Part shown: in pieces, positions 1 through 10,398 of the stretch | How the letters are laid out: the number at the start of each line of letters is the position of its first letter | Numbering within the stretch: position 1 is the first letter of the stretch | Assembly: GCF_001375535.1 (NCBI RefSeq) | Contig: NZ_LN831197.1 | Coordinates: 919,752 to 983,751 of the forward strand | Origin: Bacillus niameyensis | Lineage (GTDB): Bacteria; Bacillota; Bacilli; Bacillales; Bacillaceae_C | Direction of reading: 5' to 3' | DNA: 64,000 nucleotides | Program-made: the position numbers and the translations under genes | Notes under the pieces: generated by a model | Seen by the model: only the letters and a program-made list of their open reading frames with translations | Database searches by the model: none | What the model was told of the DNA's origin: nothing

Positions 1-1638
<1,638 letters not shown>

Positions 1639-1652
1639 CTAAATAACCACCT

Positions 1653-2801
1653 TTATAGACAAAGTGAATTCACAAAATTTCTCGTTTCCGTATCGACTTC
1701 TTGTATAGTAGATAAATTTGGATTCTTGATGCTGATATGACGTACGAGAGCTTTTTCGATCATCTCTTCTATTGTTAGGAATGATATGTTTCCGTTTAGA
1801 AATTGGCTTACAGCTACTTCGTTGGCCGCATTTAAAACAGTTGGCATAGTACCTCCCACTTTGCCTGCCTCGTAAGCAAATCCTAGACAACGAAATCTTT
1901 CTAAATCCATTTCCTCAAAATGAAGCCTTCCAATCTTAGTTAAATCGAGAGGGGAATTCGAATGTAAGGGCAATCGATCCGGAAAACTAAGAGCATACTG
2001 AATGGGCACTCGCATATCTGGACTGCCTAGTTGAGCAATTACACTACTATCGTGATATTCAACCATAGAATGGATAATGCTTTCCCGATGTAAAAGAACA
2101 TCGATCTGTTCGTAAGGAATACCAAATAACCAATGAGCTTCGATAACTTCTAAACCTTTATTCATCATTGTAGCAGAATCAATTGTAATTTTGGAACCCA
2201 TTGACCAATTAGGATGTTGAAGAGCCTGCTCTAACGTAACTTCTTGCAAATCCTCTCTTGAAAGATCTCTAAAACTGCCCCCTGATGCAGTTAAAATTAA
2301 GCGTTGAGCCGTTGCTTTATTTTCTCCATTTAAGCATTGAAAAATAGCCGAATGTTCACTGTCAACTGGCAAAATTGGTACTTCGTTATCTTTTGCAGCA
2401 GAAATGACAAGATGACCAGCTGTTACAAGTGTTTCTTTATTTGCAAGTGCAATCGTCTTTTTAGCCTTAATGGCTTCAAGTGTTGGTTCAAGGCCAACAC
2501 TACCAATTACAGCATTCAAAACAACATCGACATCAGGATGTACCGCAGCTTCGACAATCCCGTTCTCGCCGTAACTAAATTTAATCTCCGCTGAAAACTC
2601 ACTTTTTAATGTTTCGTAATCCTTTTTATGATAAACGGAAACAAATGTAGGATGAAATTCATTTATGATTTTTCTCGTTAATTCAATGTTCCTTCCCGCA
2701 GCTATAGCAACCAATTGATAATGTTCCCGGTTTCTGCGGATAATATCTAGAGCTTGTACTCCAATTGACCCCGTAGCCCCAAGAAGACTAATATACTTCA
2801 T
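1653..2801 (-). CDS. dxr: 1-deoxy-D-xylulose-5-phosphate reductoisomerase
   Basis: Second enzyme of the non-mevalonate isoprenoid pathway: rearranges and reduces DXP to 2-C-methyl-D-erythritol 4-phosphate with NADPH. The NADPH-binding motif [13 protein letters not shown] is at the very N-terminus; KETLV and the metal/substrate segment [11 protein letters not shown] follow mid-protein. I place the start at the ATG at 2801 (382 residues, the family length), with AAGGAGAG just upstream, rather than at an in-frame start 26 codons earlier that would add an unlikely Cys/Tyr-rich leader. It lies between cdsA and rasP, as in B. subtilis. Its product feeds undecaprenyl phosphate synthesis, to which neighbouring uppS contributes. 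Confidence 0.96.
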   Translation of the reverse strand: MKYISLLGATGSIGVQALDIIRRNREHYQLVAIAAGRNIELTRKIINEFHPTFVSVYHKKDYETLKSEFSAEIKFSYGENGIVEAAVHPDVDVVLNAVIGSVGLEPTLEAIKAKKTIALANKETLVTAGHLVISAAKDNEVPILPVDSEHSAIFQCLNGENKATAQRLILTASGGSFRDLSREDLQEVTLEQALQHPNWSMGSKITIDSATMMNKGLEVIEAHWLFGIPYEQIDVLLHRESIIHSMVEYHDSSVIAQLGSPDMRVPIQYALSFPDRLPLHSNSPLDLTKIGRLHFEEMDLERFRCLGFAYEAGKVGGTMPTVLNAANEVAVSQFLNGNISFLTIEEMIEKALVRHISIKNPNLSTIQEVDTETRNFVNSLCL

Positions 2802-2826
2802 TTTTCTCTCTCCTTGCCTAAAGTCT

Positions 2827-3606
2827 TTATAGTACATGCAGGAAATTAAAAAGCGGTAATACAAACAACCAACTATCACAACGATCTAAAATTCCTCCAT
2901 GTCCAGGGAATAAATTACCTGAATCCTTTACTCCAAAATGGCGCTTTAATGCTGATTCAGCTAAATCTCCAAGTTGCCCAAAAATCGAAAGCAAAATAGT
3001 AATAATAAATAATTTCATTACCGGTATTTGGATATTGGTAAAAACAGCAAAAACCCCAGCTACAACTAAAGCTGAAATAATTCCGCCGATAAATCCCCCG
3101 ATCGTTTTATTAGGGCTAATATCTGGCCACAGTTTTCTTTTCCCTAGCTTTCTACCGACAAAATAAGCTCCTGAATCAGTCATCCAAACAACGAATAATG
3201 CGTAAAAAAGGTAAACAATGCCTGCATCTCTTGTTTGAATCATATAATAGAAACCCATCCCAACATACAGAACGGAAAAAAGCGTAACCCCGACTTGTTC
3301 AAAGGAAATATGATTTTTAACGATAACGGTATAAGATAAAAAGAGAAGCACCGCTACAAAAACCAGCTTCATTTTCGTCATACCGATATCTACTATAACA
3401 GACTCTGGAAGTAACAGTGTCCAAAGTAAAAGAAGTGCTACTATCCCGTGAAACGAAAAAATAGATAACTTCCTCATTTGAAAGAACTCATATAAACCAA
3501 TTGTTGCCATAATAAAGGCTAAAACTGAAAAAGGGATACCACCCCAAATTGCAATCGGTAAAAATATTGCAATCAAGATTGAGGCAGTTATGATTCGTTG
3601 TTTCAT
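2827..3606 (-). CDS. cdsA: Phosphatidate cytidylyltransferase (CDP-diglyceride synthase)
   Basis: Makes CDP-diacylglycerol from phosphatidate and CTP, the branch point of phospholipid synthesis at the membrane. The 259-residue protein is mostly hydrophobic helices and ends with the family signature [13 protein letters not shown] followed by [12 protein letters not shown], with the conserved K-D and D-R-x-D residues. The ATG at 3606 overlaps the uppS stop by four bases (ATGA), implying translational coupling; AAGGAG precedes it. Slightly shorter than the ~269 residues of the B. subtilis enzyme. Confidence 0.95.
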   Translation of the reverse strand: MKQRIITASILIAIFLPIAIWGGIPFSVLAFIMATIGLYEFFQMRKLSIFSFHGIVALLLLWTLLLPESVIVDIGMTKMKLVFVAVLLFLSYTVIVKNHISFEQVGVTLFSVLYVGMGFYYMIQTRDAGIVYLFYALFVVWMTDSGAYFVGRKLGKRKLWPDISPNKTIGGFIGGIISALVVAGVFAVFTNIQIPVMKLFIITILLSIFGQLGDLAESALKRHFGVKDSGNLFPGHGGILDRCDSWLFVLPLFNFLHVL

Positions 3607-4400
3607 TTTTTTGACTCCTTGTCATTTAATCCACCGTATCGTCTAGTTCTTTTTTGAAATGCTTCGACTGCATCTATTAAATGTTTATCAGAAAAGTCAG
3701 GCCATAATACATCTGTAAACCATAACTCAGTATACGCAATTTGCCATAACATAAAATTACTTATACGTAATTCACCACTTGTCCGAATCAATAAATCCGG
3801 ATCGGGTAGAGCATGAGTCATTAAATAATGAGAAATACACTCATGATCAATATGATCTACTGATATCTCGCCGTTTTTAACGTCGGTTGAGATCTTTTTG
3901 ACAGCTTCTACAATTTCTGATCTGCCGCCATAATTTAACGCAAAATTTAAATTCAATCCCGTATTATTGGCTGTTTGCTCGATTGCCTTTTCAACTGCTT
4001 TTTTTGTTTTTGCAGGTAAACGACTATTATCTCCAATCATGCTTACTTTTACGTTTTCCGCAATTAGTTCTGGTAAAAAACTCCCCAAGAATTCCTCTGG
4101 AAGTCCCATTAAATAATCAACTTCATGTTTTGGACGTTTCCAATTTTCCGTTGAGAATGCATACAAAGTGAGAGTTTCAATGTTCAGTCGATTAGCAAGT
4201 GTCGTAATTTTTTTAACTGTCTTCATACCCTCATGATGTCCAGCAACTCGTGGCAACGCGCGTCTTTTTGCCCAGCGACCATTTCCGTCCATTATTATCG
4301 CAACATGTTTTGGGATCGGTTGTTCCAATATCCGGCTAACCCTCTCGTTGATGGTCAAATTTGTTTTCGATTTATTCCACAGGTTCATTTTTTTAAACAT
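3603..4400 (-). CDS. uppS: Undecaprenyl pyrophosphate synthase
   Basis: Cis-prenyltransferase that elongates farnesyl diphosphate to the C55 lipid carrier used for peptidoglycan and teichoic acid synthesis. Visible motifs are AIIMDGNGRWAKRR (catalytic Asp and pyrophosphate-binding loop), LTLYAFSTENWKRP, and the C-terminal LPDPDLLIRTSGE and LLWPDF-like WFTDVLWPDF. I choose the ATG at 4400 (265 residues) because GGAGGAC lies 8 bases upstream; an earlier in-frame start would add 24 residues without a ribosome binding site. It opens the uppS-cdsA-dxr-rasP-proS run and is separated from frr by a terminator. Confidence 0.95.
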   Translation of the reverse strand: MFKKMNLWNKSKTNLTINERVSRILEQPIPKHVAIIMDGNGRWAKRRALPRVAGHHEGMKTVKKITTLANRLNIETLTLYAFSTENWKRPKHEVDYLMGLPEEFLGSFLPELIAENVKVSMIGDNSRLPAKTKKAVEKAIEQTANNTGLNLNFALNYGGRSEIVEAVKKISTDVKNGEISVDHIDHECISHYLMTHALPDPDLLIRTSGELRISNFMLWQIAYTELWFTDVLWPDFSDKHLIDAVEAFQKRTRRYGGLNDKESKK

Positions 4401-4463
4401 GAAAGGGTCCTCCATCAGCATTGCTTCTGTTTCTTTCCATATCTTACCATAGTATAGAATGCA

Positions 4464-4512
4464 ATTATACACGCTTTCTATTATTTATGTAGCAACCATG
4501 AATACTATTATA
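4464..4512 (-). promoter_or_regulatory. Candidate uppS promoter elements
   Basis: Two TATAAT hexamers occur on the minus strand 64-112 bases upstream of the uppS start, between that start and the frr terminator. -35 matches are poor (TTCAAA at only 15-base spacing for the upstream one), so which hexamer is used, if either, is uncertain. Confidence 0.35.
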
Positions 4513-4693
4513 AAGAAAACATTTCTTTTTGAATAGTTATAAAGTGAAACTTCAATCAGTGGGTCTTTTTCATCCCCTACATACAACTCTCGGATGGTCC
4601 TCGAATTCTTGAAGTGGGGTCTTACAGCCAGTTAATGCGGGATAAACAAAAAGTAGGTAATTCGGAAAAGGAGAATGTAAAAAAAGGTATAAA

Positions 4694-4720
4694 AAAACTC
4701 CCAACATTAAAGGGAGTTTT
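4694..4720 (-). terminator. Intrinsic terminator after frr
   Basis: A perfect 9-bp inverted repeat AAAACTCCC/GGGAGTTTT with a 9-base loop, followed on the minus strand by a run of seven T. It lies 17 bases past the frr stop. The flanking A-run could also let it work on the opposite strand. Confidence 0.9.
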
Positions 4721-4736
4721 TTATGAAACTTATTCA

Positions 4737-5294
4737 TCAAACAGCAAGTACTTCCTGTTCTTTTTCCTTCGTCATATCATCAATTTTTTTAATATGATCA
4801 TCTGTTAATTTTTGAATATCATCGGAAAAATTACGGAGTTCATCTTCTGTAATATCTCCTGATTTCTCTAATTTTTTCAGATCATCATTACCATCACGGC
4901 GAACGTTACGGATAGCTACTTTCGCATTTTCAGATTCTTTTCTGACTATTTTAACTAACTCTTTTCTGCGTTCTTCAGTTAATTGCGGAATTGTTAATCT
5001 TATAAGCGAGCCATCATTTGAAGGTGTCAAGCCAAGGTCAGATTTTAGAATCGCCTTTTCAATATCACCTAGTACAGATTTATCGTAAGGCTGAATGACG
5101 AGCATTCTTGCCTCTGGAACTGATACAGATGCCAACTGATTGATAGGTGTTGGAGCACCATAGTAATCAACTGAAATACGGTCAAGAAGTGAAGCATTTG
5201 CTCTACCAGCCCGTATACTAGAAAGCTCACGTCCATATGCCTGTATAGCTTTTTCCATTTTACTTTTTGTTTCAGAAATAACTTGCTTTGGCAT
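4737..5294 (-). CDS. frr: Ribosome recycling factor
   Basis: Splits post-termination ribosomes together with EF-G and IF3. The 185-residue protein is full length and has the conserved N-terminal region with [15 protein letters not shown] followed by [15 protein letters not shown], and a long helical second half including [18 protein letters not shown]. The ATG at 5294 shares one base with the pyrH stop (TAATG), with GGGGGAAAG upstream. This is the last gene before the terminator at 4694-4720, as in other Bacillaceae (rpsB-tsf-pyrH-frr). Confidence 0.97.
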   Translation of the reverse strand: MPKQVISETKSKMEKAIQAYGRELSSIRAGRANASLLDRISVDYYGAPTPINQLASVSVPEARMLVIQPYDKSVLGDIEKAILKSDLGLTPSNDGSLIRLTIPQLTEERRKELVKIVRKESENAKVAIRNVRRDGNDDLKKLEKSGDITEDELRNFSDDIQKLTDDHIKKIDDMTKEKEQEVLAV

Positions 5295-6019
5295 TATTCT
5301 TTCCCCCTCACCAATGTTCCAATTTGTTCACCCATAACAGCACGTTTTACATTCCCTTTTTCTGTAAACGAAAAAACAATTAATGGGATATCATTATCCA
5401 TGCATAAAGAAGAGGCTGTAGAATCCATCACACCTAAACCTTCCTTAATTACGTCTAAATAGGAAAGTTGGTCATATTTAGTTGCATCCTTATCCAATTT
5501 CGGATCCGCATTATAAACTCCATCTACATTATTTTTTGCCATCAAAATAACTTCAGCCTCAATTTCAGCCGCTCTAAGTGCTGCAGTTGTATCTGTAGTA
5601 AAATATGGATTTCCCGTTCCAGCAGCAAAAATCACAACTCGTTTCTTTTCCAAATGGCGAATAGCTCTTCGTCTTATATACGGCTCCGCTACTTGGCGCA
5701 TATCAATTGAAGTTTGGACACGAGTTTCAATGCCGAGTTGTTCTAGGCTATCTTGCAACGCGAGAGAATTCATAACTGTTGCAAGCATTCCCATATAGTC
5801 GGCTGTTGCTCGGTCCATCCCCATCTCACTACCTACTTTTCCACGCCATATATTACCAGCCCCTACTACTACAGCTACTTCGACACCTAATTCTGCAACT
5901 TCTTTAATTTGCCCGGAAATTGATTGGATTACGGAAGGATTAATACCAAAACCGTCATCTCCAGCCAAAGCTTCGCCACTGAGTTTCAGTACAACTCTCT
6001 TATATTTCGGGTTGTCCAT
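5294..6019 (-). CDS. pyrH: UMP kinase
   Basis: Phosphorylates UMP to UDP, the committed step of pyrimidine nucleotide supply; hexameric amino-acid-kinase fold. Motifs include [15 protein letters not shown] at the N-terminus, [11 protein letters not shown], and the C-terminal phosphate-binding run [15 protein letters not shown] place the start at the ATG at 6019 (241 residues): GGAGGT lies five bases upstream, inside a four-codon longer reading frame whose own first ATG has no ribosome binding site. Upstream is a short palindrome after tsf (6060-6080). Confidence 0.95.
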   Translation of the reverse strand: MDNPKYKRVVLKLSGEALAGDDGFGINPSVIQSISGQIKEVAELGVEVAVVVGAGNIWRGKVGSEMGMDRATADYMGMLATVMNSLALQDSLEQLGIETRVQTSIDMRQVAEPYIRRRAIRHLEKKRVVIFAAGTGNPYFTTDTTAALRAAEIEAEVILMAKNNVDGVYNADPKLDKDATKYDQLSYLDVIKEGLGVMDSTASSLCMDNDIPLIVFSFTEKGNVKRAVMGEQIGTLVRGKE

Positions 6020-6059
6020 ATGAACCTCCATTACTATTTATATGTATTATCTATAAACT

Positions 6060-6080
6060 AGGGAACACAATGTGTTCCCT
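6060..6080 (-). terminator. Palindrome after tsf, weak terminator or attenuator
   Basis: AGGGAACACA and TGTGTTCCCT are perfect inverse complements with almost no loop. On the minus strand the following sequence TAGTTTATAG is only mildly T-rich, so this is at best a leaky terminator between tsf and pyrH. Confidence 0.4.
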
Positions 6081-6115
6081 ACGTATTATCACGGTATAAT
6101 TCGCCTGTGATTATC

Positions 6116-6997
6116 TTATTTTTTAATTTGGCTCATTACTTCTTCAGCAAAATTTTCTTGGCGTTTTTCAAGTCCTTCGCCAACTTCGTAACGAACAAAT
6201 CCTGTAACAGTTCCACCTTTGGATTCAACGTACTTACGAACTTTTTGGTCAGGATCTTTTACAAATGATTGATCAAGCAAGCAGATTTGTTCAAAGAATT
6301 TCCCAAGTCGACCTTCGACCATTTTATGAACAATATTTTCAGGCTTTCCTTCATTTAAAGCTTGTTGTGTTAAAACTTGGCGTTCACGTTCAACTTCTTC
6401 TGCAGAAACTTGATCACGAGAAACGTATTTTGGATTAATAGCGGCAATATGCATAGCAACATCCTTGGCCACTTCAACGTCTGTAGTTCCTTCAAGAATA
6501 GTTAGAACTCCAATTCGTCCACCCATGTGTAAGTATTCACCAAATGCTGCATTATCTGATTTCGTTTTAATCTCAAAACGACGAAGTGTTAGTTTTTCAC
6601 CAATTTTCGCGATACCTGCGTTAATATATTCACTAACAGTTTGTCCGTTAGCCATTTTTTGCTCAAGTGTTTCCTCAACAGATGCAGGTTTGTTTTCTAG
6701 CAAATGCTCAGCTAGTTCTTTAACAAGTTGCTGGAACATTTCATTTTTCGCAACGAAATCTGTTTCTGCATTCACTTCTAAAATAACGGCAGTATTACCT
6801 TTACTAGCAATAAACGTTGTACCTTCTGCTGCAATACGATCAGCTTTTTTCGCTGCAGATGCTATACCTTTTTCGCGAAGAAAATCAACAGCAGCCTCCA
6901 TATTTCCATCTGTTTCAGTTAGTGCTTTTTTACAGTCCATCATACCTGCGCCTGTTTTTTCGCGCAGTTCTTTAACCATTTGTGCAGTAATAGCCAT
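6116..6997 (-). CDS. tsf: Translation elongation factor Ts
   Basis: Nucleotide exchange factor that reloads EF-Tu with GTP. The 293-residue protein starts [20 protein letters not shown], contains the TDFVAKN signature in the N-terminal half and the conserved [11 protein letters not shown] region, and ends in a short helical tail. The ATG at 6997 is chosen because AAGGAGG precedes it; a start six codons upstream would place the ribosome binding site inside the gene. It follows rpsB but after a 339-base gap with a strong terminator, so it must depend on readthrough or its own promoter. Confidence 0.97.
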   Translation of the reverse strand: MAITAQMVKELREKTGAGMMDCKKALTETDGNMEAAVDFLREKGIASAAKKADRIAAEGTTFIASKGNTAVILEVNAETDFVAKNEMFQQLVKELAEHLLENKPASVEETLEQKMANGQTVSEYINAGIAKIGEKLTLRRFEIKTKSDNAAFGEYLHMGGRIGVLTILEGTTDVEVAKDVAMHIAAINPKYVSRDQVSAEEVERERQVLTQQALNEGKPENIVHKMVEGRLGKFFEQICLLDQSFVKDPDQKVRKYVESKGGTVTGFVRYEVGEGLEKRQENFAEEVMSQIKK

Positions 6998-7035
6998 TTC
7001 CTTTTCCTCCTTCATATGAAAAGCGAAAGCCCCTT

Positions 7036-7074
7036 ACAGGCTAAAAAGTTGCGAAGTCATATCACAAAGCCTGT
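7036..7074 (-). promoter_or_regulatory. Stem-loop in the tsf leader
   Basis: A 7-bp stem ACAGGCT/AGCCTGT with a 25-base loop ends about 39 bases upstream of the tsf start. It is followed directly by TAAGGGGCTTTCGC. It could be a translational or anti-termination element, but no known leader family is recognised. Confidence 0.35.
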
Positions 7075-7260
7075 TCTTAGACATTTGTCCATTGTAGCGA
7101 TATACAAACATTTTGAGGTTTCTGACGAGCTCAAGGAAATTAAGGTTGGCCAGAAAAGCGAACCTTGCTTCATTATCCTTATAACTGTAAAAAACCGAAA
7201 GTTTGCTAGGTGCTAGAGCTTGATAGTCATTTTTTTCTTTACTTTTCTAAAAAATGTGTT

Positions 7261-7297
7261 AAAAAAGGTGATAAGTGTCTATCACTCCATCACCTTT
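7261..7297 (-). terminator. Intrinsic terminator after rpsB
   Basis: AAAGGTGAT (7264-7272) pairs with ATCACCTTT (7289-7297) around a 16-base loop, ending on the minus strand in a TTTTTT run. It lies about 40 bases past the rpsB stop and would uncouple rpsB from tsf transcription. Confidence 0.85.
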
Positions 7298-7336
7298 CTT
7301 TGTTACATAGACAGGATGACCTGTTCTAGAACATTC

Positions 7337-8068
7337 TTAAACATTAGCCGTATCAGTTACTTCTTCTGTTTCCTCTACTTCGTCAACTTCTTTTTGGGCT
7401 TCTAATAATGCATCTGCCATTTTTGAAGTGAGCAATTTAACTGCACGGATGGCATCATCATTTGCTGGAATGACATAATCAATTTCATCAGGATCACAGT
7501 TTGTATCAACGATACCAATAATCGGAATATTCAATTTGCGTGCTTCCGCAACTGCAATTCTTTCTTTCCGTGGATCGATAATGAAAATTGCATCTGGTAA
7601 AACTTTCATATCTTTAATTCCACCTAAAAATCTTACAAGTCTGTCATATTCTTTTTTCAACATGACAACTTCTTTTTTAGGAAGGACTTCAAATGTTCCA
7701 TCTTCTTCCATTTTTTCAATAGATTTTAAACGATCAATTCTGGATTGAATTGTCTCGAAGTTTGTTAAAGTTCCACCAAGCCAGCGGTGATTAACATAAT
7801 AATGACCTGCACGCTCTGCTTCTTCTTTAACAGATTCTTGAGCTTGTTTTTTTGTACCGACAAATAAAACTTTCCCATTATTTTCGGCAATTTCCCTCAT
7901 AACATTATAAGCTTCTTCGACCTTTTTAACCGTTTTTTGTAGGTCGATAATATAGATACCGTTACGTTCCGTAAAAATATATTTTTTCATTTTTGGATTC
8001 CAACGGCGTGTTTGGTGTCCGAAATGTACACCAGCTTCAAGCAATTGTTTCATTGAAATAACAGACAT
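7337..8068 (-). CDS. rpsB: 30S ribosomal protein S2
   Basis: Small-subunit ribosomal protein needed late in 30S assembly for S1 docking. The 243-residue sequence has the canonical start [20 protein letters not shown], the [11 protein letters not shown] segment, [12 protein letters not shown], and the acidic C-terminal tail common in Bacilli. The ATG at 8068 has CAAGGAGG at ideal spacing; an in-frame extension of 30 residues upstream is not conserved and lies within the leader. A strong sigma-A promoter (8186-8214) gives a leader of roughly 110 bases. Confidence 0.97.
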   Translation of the reverse strand: MSVISMKQLLEAGVHFGHQTRRWNPKMKKYIFTERNGIYIIDLQKTVKKVEEAYNVMREIAENNGKVLFVGTKKQAQESVKEEAERAGHYYVNHRWLGGTLTNFETIQSRIDRLKSIEKMEEDGTFEVLPKKEVVMLKKEYDRLVRFLGGIKDMKVLPDAIFIIDPRKERIAVAEARKLNIPIIGIVDTNCDPDEIDYVIPANDDAIRAVKLLTSKMADALLEAQKEVDEVEETEEVTDTANV

Positions 8069-8185
8069 TGTGTCTTTCCTCCTTGGTTTTTGTTTTCCTC
8101 CGTTTTGCTCATTTTTCATACAAACTGTCATAATAAACAGCACCCTGCATAAAATCACAAAACGTGTGTATTAACACCAACAATG

Positions 8186-8214
8186 AATATAGCATAATCT
8201 ATCTTCATTATCAA
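8186..8214 (-). promoter_or_regulatory. Sigma-A promoter of rpsB
   Basis: On the minus strand TTGATA (8209-8214), 17 bases, TATATT (8186-8191), with TG one base before the -10 (extended -10). Five of six matches in each box. The -35 box starts only a few bases past the swrB stop, so rpsB is expressed independently of the fla/che operon. Confidence 0.85.
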
Positions 8215-8217
8215 GCA

Positions 8218-8760
8218 TTAATTGAGATCATCATGAAACTTTAGTAATAGTTCTACCTCTGTTTTTCCTTTTTTAATTTTCTTAGCGATTTCATCAATTG
8301 TCATACCCTGTTTATAAAGCTCATAAACTTCTTCACTAAATTCTTTTTTATCTTCTATTAGCTCTGACGTGTCCACGATTGCATTTTCAGGTAGTGTTTC
8401 TTTCTGTGTATTTACCTTGTATGCATGAACTGCCTGCATTCTAGAGTATGCCTTCGTGTTAAGCTGACTAGTATCATCTAGATACACTTCTTGCTCACGT
8501 TTAACTTCATCATTTATTTCGCTTCTACCTGCATGAATAGACATTTCACGCTGCAAAGTATTAATTTTAGATATAAACTGCTCATTTTCATCTTTCAATT
8601 CCATCAAAAAGGCTGTAAGTAATTCTTCAGATTCCTTTTGGAGTTGTCTTTCTTTTTTTTCCATTTCCATTAGGCGATTTTGGCGCTGAAATAATAAAAC
8701 AACTGCAAATGCTAATATCGCATTTAATACGAATAATAGAAAAATAAGTATACCTGTCAA
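8218..8760 (-). CDS. swrB: SwrB-like membrane-anchored swarming/flagellar activator
   Basis: In B. subtilis SwrB is the last gene of the fla/che operon and promotes flagellar type III export activation and sigma-D activity. This 180-residue protein has one N-terminal membrane helix (about residues 4-24), a charged coiled-coil stretch (25-75), a variable middle, and a conserved C-terminal helix-turn-helix-like segment LYKQGMTIDEIAKKIKKG. The start is a TTG at 8760, since the membrane helix begins right after it; the ribosome binding site is weak (GGGTAGTGAT). It sits ten bases after the small ORF that follows sigD. Assignment is by position and domain layout. Confidence 0.8.
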   Translation of the reverse strand: MTGILIFLLFVLNAILAFAVVLLFQRQNRLMEMEKKERQLQKESEELLTAFLMELKDENEQFISKINTLQREMSIHAGRSEINDEVKREQEVYLDDTSQLNTKAYSRMQAVHAYKVNTQKETLPENAIVDTSELIEDKKEFSEEVYELYKQGMTIDEIAKKIKKGKTEVELLLKFHDDLN

Positions 8761-8769
8761 TTTATATCA

Positions 8770-9087
8770 CTACCCGCTATAATCAATAGTCTTGCCTTTA
8801 TAAGGATGCGAATCCTTGGTTCGATCTTTTCTTGGATCTTTCTGTTTTTTGTCATGTTCATTATGTTTGTGGTCATTCTGGCCATCACGGGAGCCTTGCT
8901 TTAAATGTAGTTTCTCTTGTTCTGACATCTCTTTTACAGAACGCCGATCTTGTTCGATTTGCTTTGTCATTTCTTCATTCGCTTGATCTGAGATTAATTG
9001 TCCTCGTTGTTGAAGCTGTTCCGAGACTTTTCCTGCTTCCACCGTTCTTGGCAGTGCAACTTGCATTTCAATCGATTTTAGGCTCAT
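8770..9087 (-). CDS. Small hydrophilic protein of the fla/che operon, unknown function
   Basis: A 105-residue protein between sigD and swrB. I do not recognise a function. The first 40 residues (MSLKSIEMQVALPRTVEAGK) look structured; the rest is strongly charged and His/Lys/Asp-rich (KHNEHDKKQKDPRKDR), ending in HPYKGKTIDYSG, which looks like a short conserved tail. No membrane segment or signal peptide. The ATG at 9087 has TGAGGAG at good spacing, and the gene fits tightly (14 bases after sigD, 10 before swrB), supporting real expression. B. subtilis has no separate gene here as far as I recall, but similar small ORFs occur at this position in other Bacilli. Confidence 0.75.
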   Translation of the reverse strand: MSLKSIEMQVALPRTVEAGKVSEQLQQRGQLISDQANEEMTKQIEQDRRSVKEMSEQEKLHLKQGSRDGQNDHKHNEHDKKQKDPRKDRTKDSHPYKGKTIDYSG

Positions 9088-9101
9088 TTATAACTCCTCA
9101 G

Positions 9102-9866
9102 TCATCGATTTTTTAAAAGAATGTCTTTTAATTTTGCTAGAGCTTTTGAATGTATTTGTGAGATTCTAGACGTAGATAGTTGAACAATCTCTCCGATTTC
9201 TGTTAATGTCAATTCCTCGTCATAAAATAAACTTAATACCAATTGCTCTTTTTCATTCAGATTCTTTATTGCTACTGTAAGCTCATCTAACCACTCGCTT
9301 TTGACAAGTTGATCCTCTGGGGTAAGTATATCGTCGGCTTTAATTGTATGAATATAATGATCATTATCATCTTGATCTTGAATTTTTTCATCGATTGAAA
9401 GAACATTGGAAAAAATATTTTCATTTAATGTCTTACATACTTCTTCTTCTGAATAACCGCATTCTTCCGCAACCTCAGATGTCGTAGGGTGTCTCATTAA
9501 CTTTTGTTCTAATTTATTAGAAACCGTTTCTATCTTTTTCACTTTTTCTCTTGTGCTGCGTGGTAACCAGTCTTCTTTCCGTAAGCCATCGATAATTGCT
9601 CCCCGTATTCTAAAGGAGGCATATGTATCAAACTTTAAATCACGAGTAGTGTCAAATTTATTTAGTGCATCAAGCAGACCGATCATCCCCAAGCTTCTCA
9701 ACTCTTCACGAGCTACATTCAAGGGTAGTCCAACTGATATTCTCTGGACATGGTATGACACTAATGGCATATATCGTTCAACTAATAAATTTCCTGCATC
9801 AGCATCGCGGGAACTAACCCACATTTCCCAACACTTTTGCTCATCTAGCGATGGTGAGTTTGACAT
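9102..9866 (-). CDS. sigD: RNA polymerase sigma-D (FliA/SigD family)
   Basis: Alternative sigma factor for late flagellar, chemoreceptor and autolysin genes; held inactive by FlgM until the hook is complete. The 254-residue protein has regions 2.1-2.4 (EELRSLGMIGLLDALNKF, then FDTYASFRIRGAIIDGLR), region 3 (DWLPRSTREKVKKIE) and region 4 with the helix-turn-helix LTLTEIGEIVQLSTSRISQI. Length equals that of B. subtilis SigD. It lies near the 3' end of the fla/che operon, where distance from the promoter is known in B. subtilis to tune SigD level. Confidence 0.97.
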   Translation of the reverse strand: MSNSPSLDEQKCWEMWVSSRDADAGNLLVERYMPLVSYHVQRISVGLPLNVAREELRSLGMIGLLDALNKFDTTRDLKFDTYASFRIRGAIIDGLRKEDWLPRSTREKVKKIETVSNKLEQKLMRHPTTSEVAEECGYSEEEVCKTLNENIFSNVLSIDEKIQDQDDNDHYIHTIKADDILTPEDQLVKSEWLDELTVAIKNLNEKEQLVLSLFYDEELTLTEIGEIVQLSTSRISQIHSKALAKLKDILLKNR

Positions 9867-9906
9867 CCTATCTCCTCCTCACTGGTACATGCTTCCCAAT
9901 GCTGAT

Positions 9907-10398
9907 TCAGATTTCAATCGTATCTTGATATACCGTTTTAATTTGAAGTAAAAAAGTTTCTGGGTTAAATTCAATCGTTCTTCCGCTATTCCCTCCAGTG
10001 TCTTCAGCCACGAGAGGGATTCCAAGCACTTTTAATTCATTTTTTACTGCTTCCACATTCCGAGGTCCTATTCTCATTTGTTCATTTTGTGTATGGAAAT
10101 GAAACATTTGGGCTCCCCCAGCAATCTTTGCTTTCAATCTAAATCGACTAGCTCCAATTAAAAGTAAATCATTAGTCATTTTTTTAAGTGCTGTATCGGC
10201 AAATTTTGCGATATTGATTTTTTCCCCTCTTGCAAGTGATGAATCAGGTAGCATTATATGCGCAAGCCCAGCTATTTTTAATTGTGTGTCATATATGACA
10301 ACCCCTACACATGAGCCAAGCCCAGATGTTCTGATCTTATCGGGAGTTTTGACAATTTTTATATCTGCTATACCTACACGAACGACCGTTTCAATCAT
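9907..10398 (-). CDS. cheD: Chemoreceptor glutamine deamidase CheD
   Basis: Deamidates receptor glutamines and, by binding CheC, takes part in the CheC/CheD/CheY-P adaptation loop. The 163-residue protein has the catalytic Cys in SGLGSCVGVVIYD (Cys30) and His in GLAHIMLP (His47), plus the GGAQMF segment. The ATG at 10398 is chosen over an in-frame TTG five codons upstream because GGAG lies 9 bases before it. It overlaps the cheC stop by eight bases, so the two partner proteins are probably translationally coupled. Confidence 0.95.
   Translation of the reverse strand: MIETVVRVGIADIKIVKTPDKIRTSGLGSCVGVVIYDTQLKIAGLAHIMLPDSSLARGEKINIAKFADTALKKMTNDLLLIGASRFRLKAKIAGGAQMFHFHTQNEQMRIGPRNVEAVKNELKVLGIPLVAEDTGGNSGRTIEFNPETFLLQIKTVYQDTIEI

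Larger units (their letters stand above)
4401..4736. other. Intergenic region uppS-frr
   Basis: This 336-base gap holds the frr terminator (4694-4720) and possible promoter elements for uppS. Two perfect TATAAT hexamers on the minus strand (4507-4512 and 4464-4469) are candidate -10 boxes, but neither has a convincing -35. Bases ~4550-4640 look less AT-rich than their surroundings and contain two direct copies of AGTGGGTCT/AGTGGGGTCT (4558 and 4612), which suggests a remnant of an intergenic repeat. I see no gene in it. Confidence 0.5.
6998..7336. other. Intergenic region rpsB-tsf with structured tsf leader
   Basis: This gap contains the rpsB terminator (7261-7297), then on the minus strand several inverted repeats: AAGGTT/AACCTT (about 7142-7166) and ACAGGCT/AGCCTGT (7036-7042 with 7068-7074, 25-base loop) just before the tsf ribosome binding site. 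Bases ~7150-7228, read on the minus strand, resemble a shortened copy of the repeat at 47415-47992 (CTCTAGCACCTAGCAAACTT at one end, TTCGCTTTTCT at the other). I see no gene and no convincing -35/-10 pair. Confidence 0.5.

Noticed and set aside
4614-4808. Plus-strand 64-codon frame in the uppS-frr gap
   Set aside because: It runs through the frr terminator into antisense frr and has no family resemblance or ribosome binding site.
6465-7019. Plus-strand open frame of 184 codons opposite tsf
   Set aside because: Ser/Ala-rich antisense shadow of tsf; tsf is full length and conserved in the other strand.
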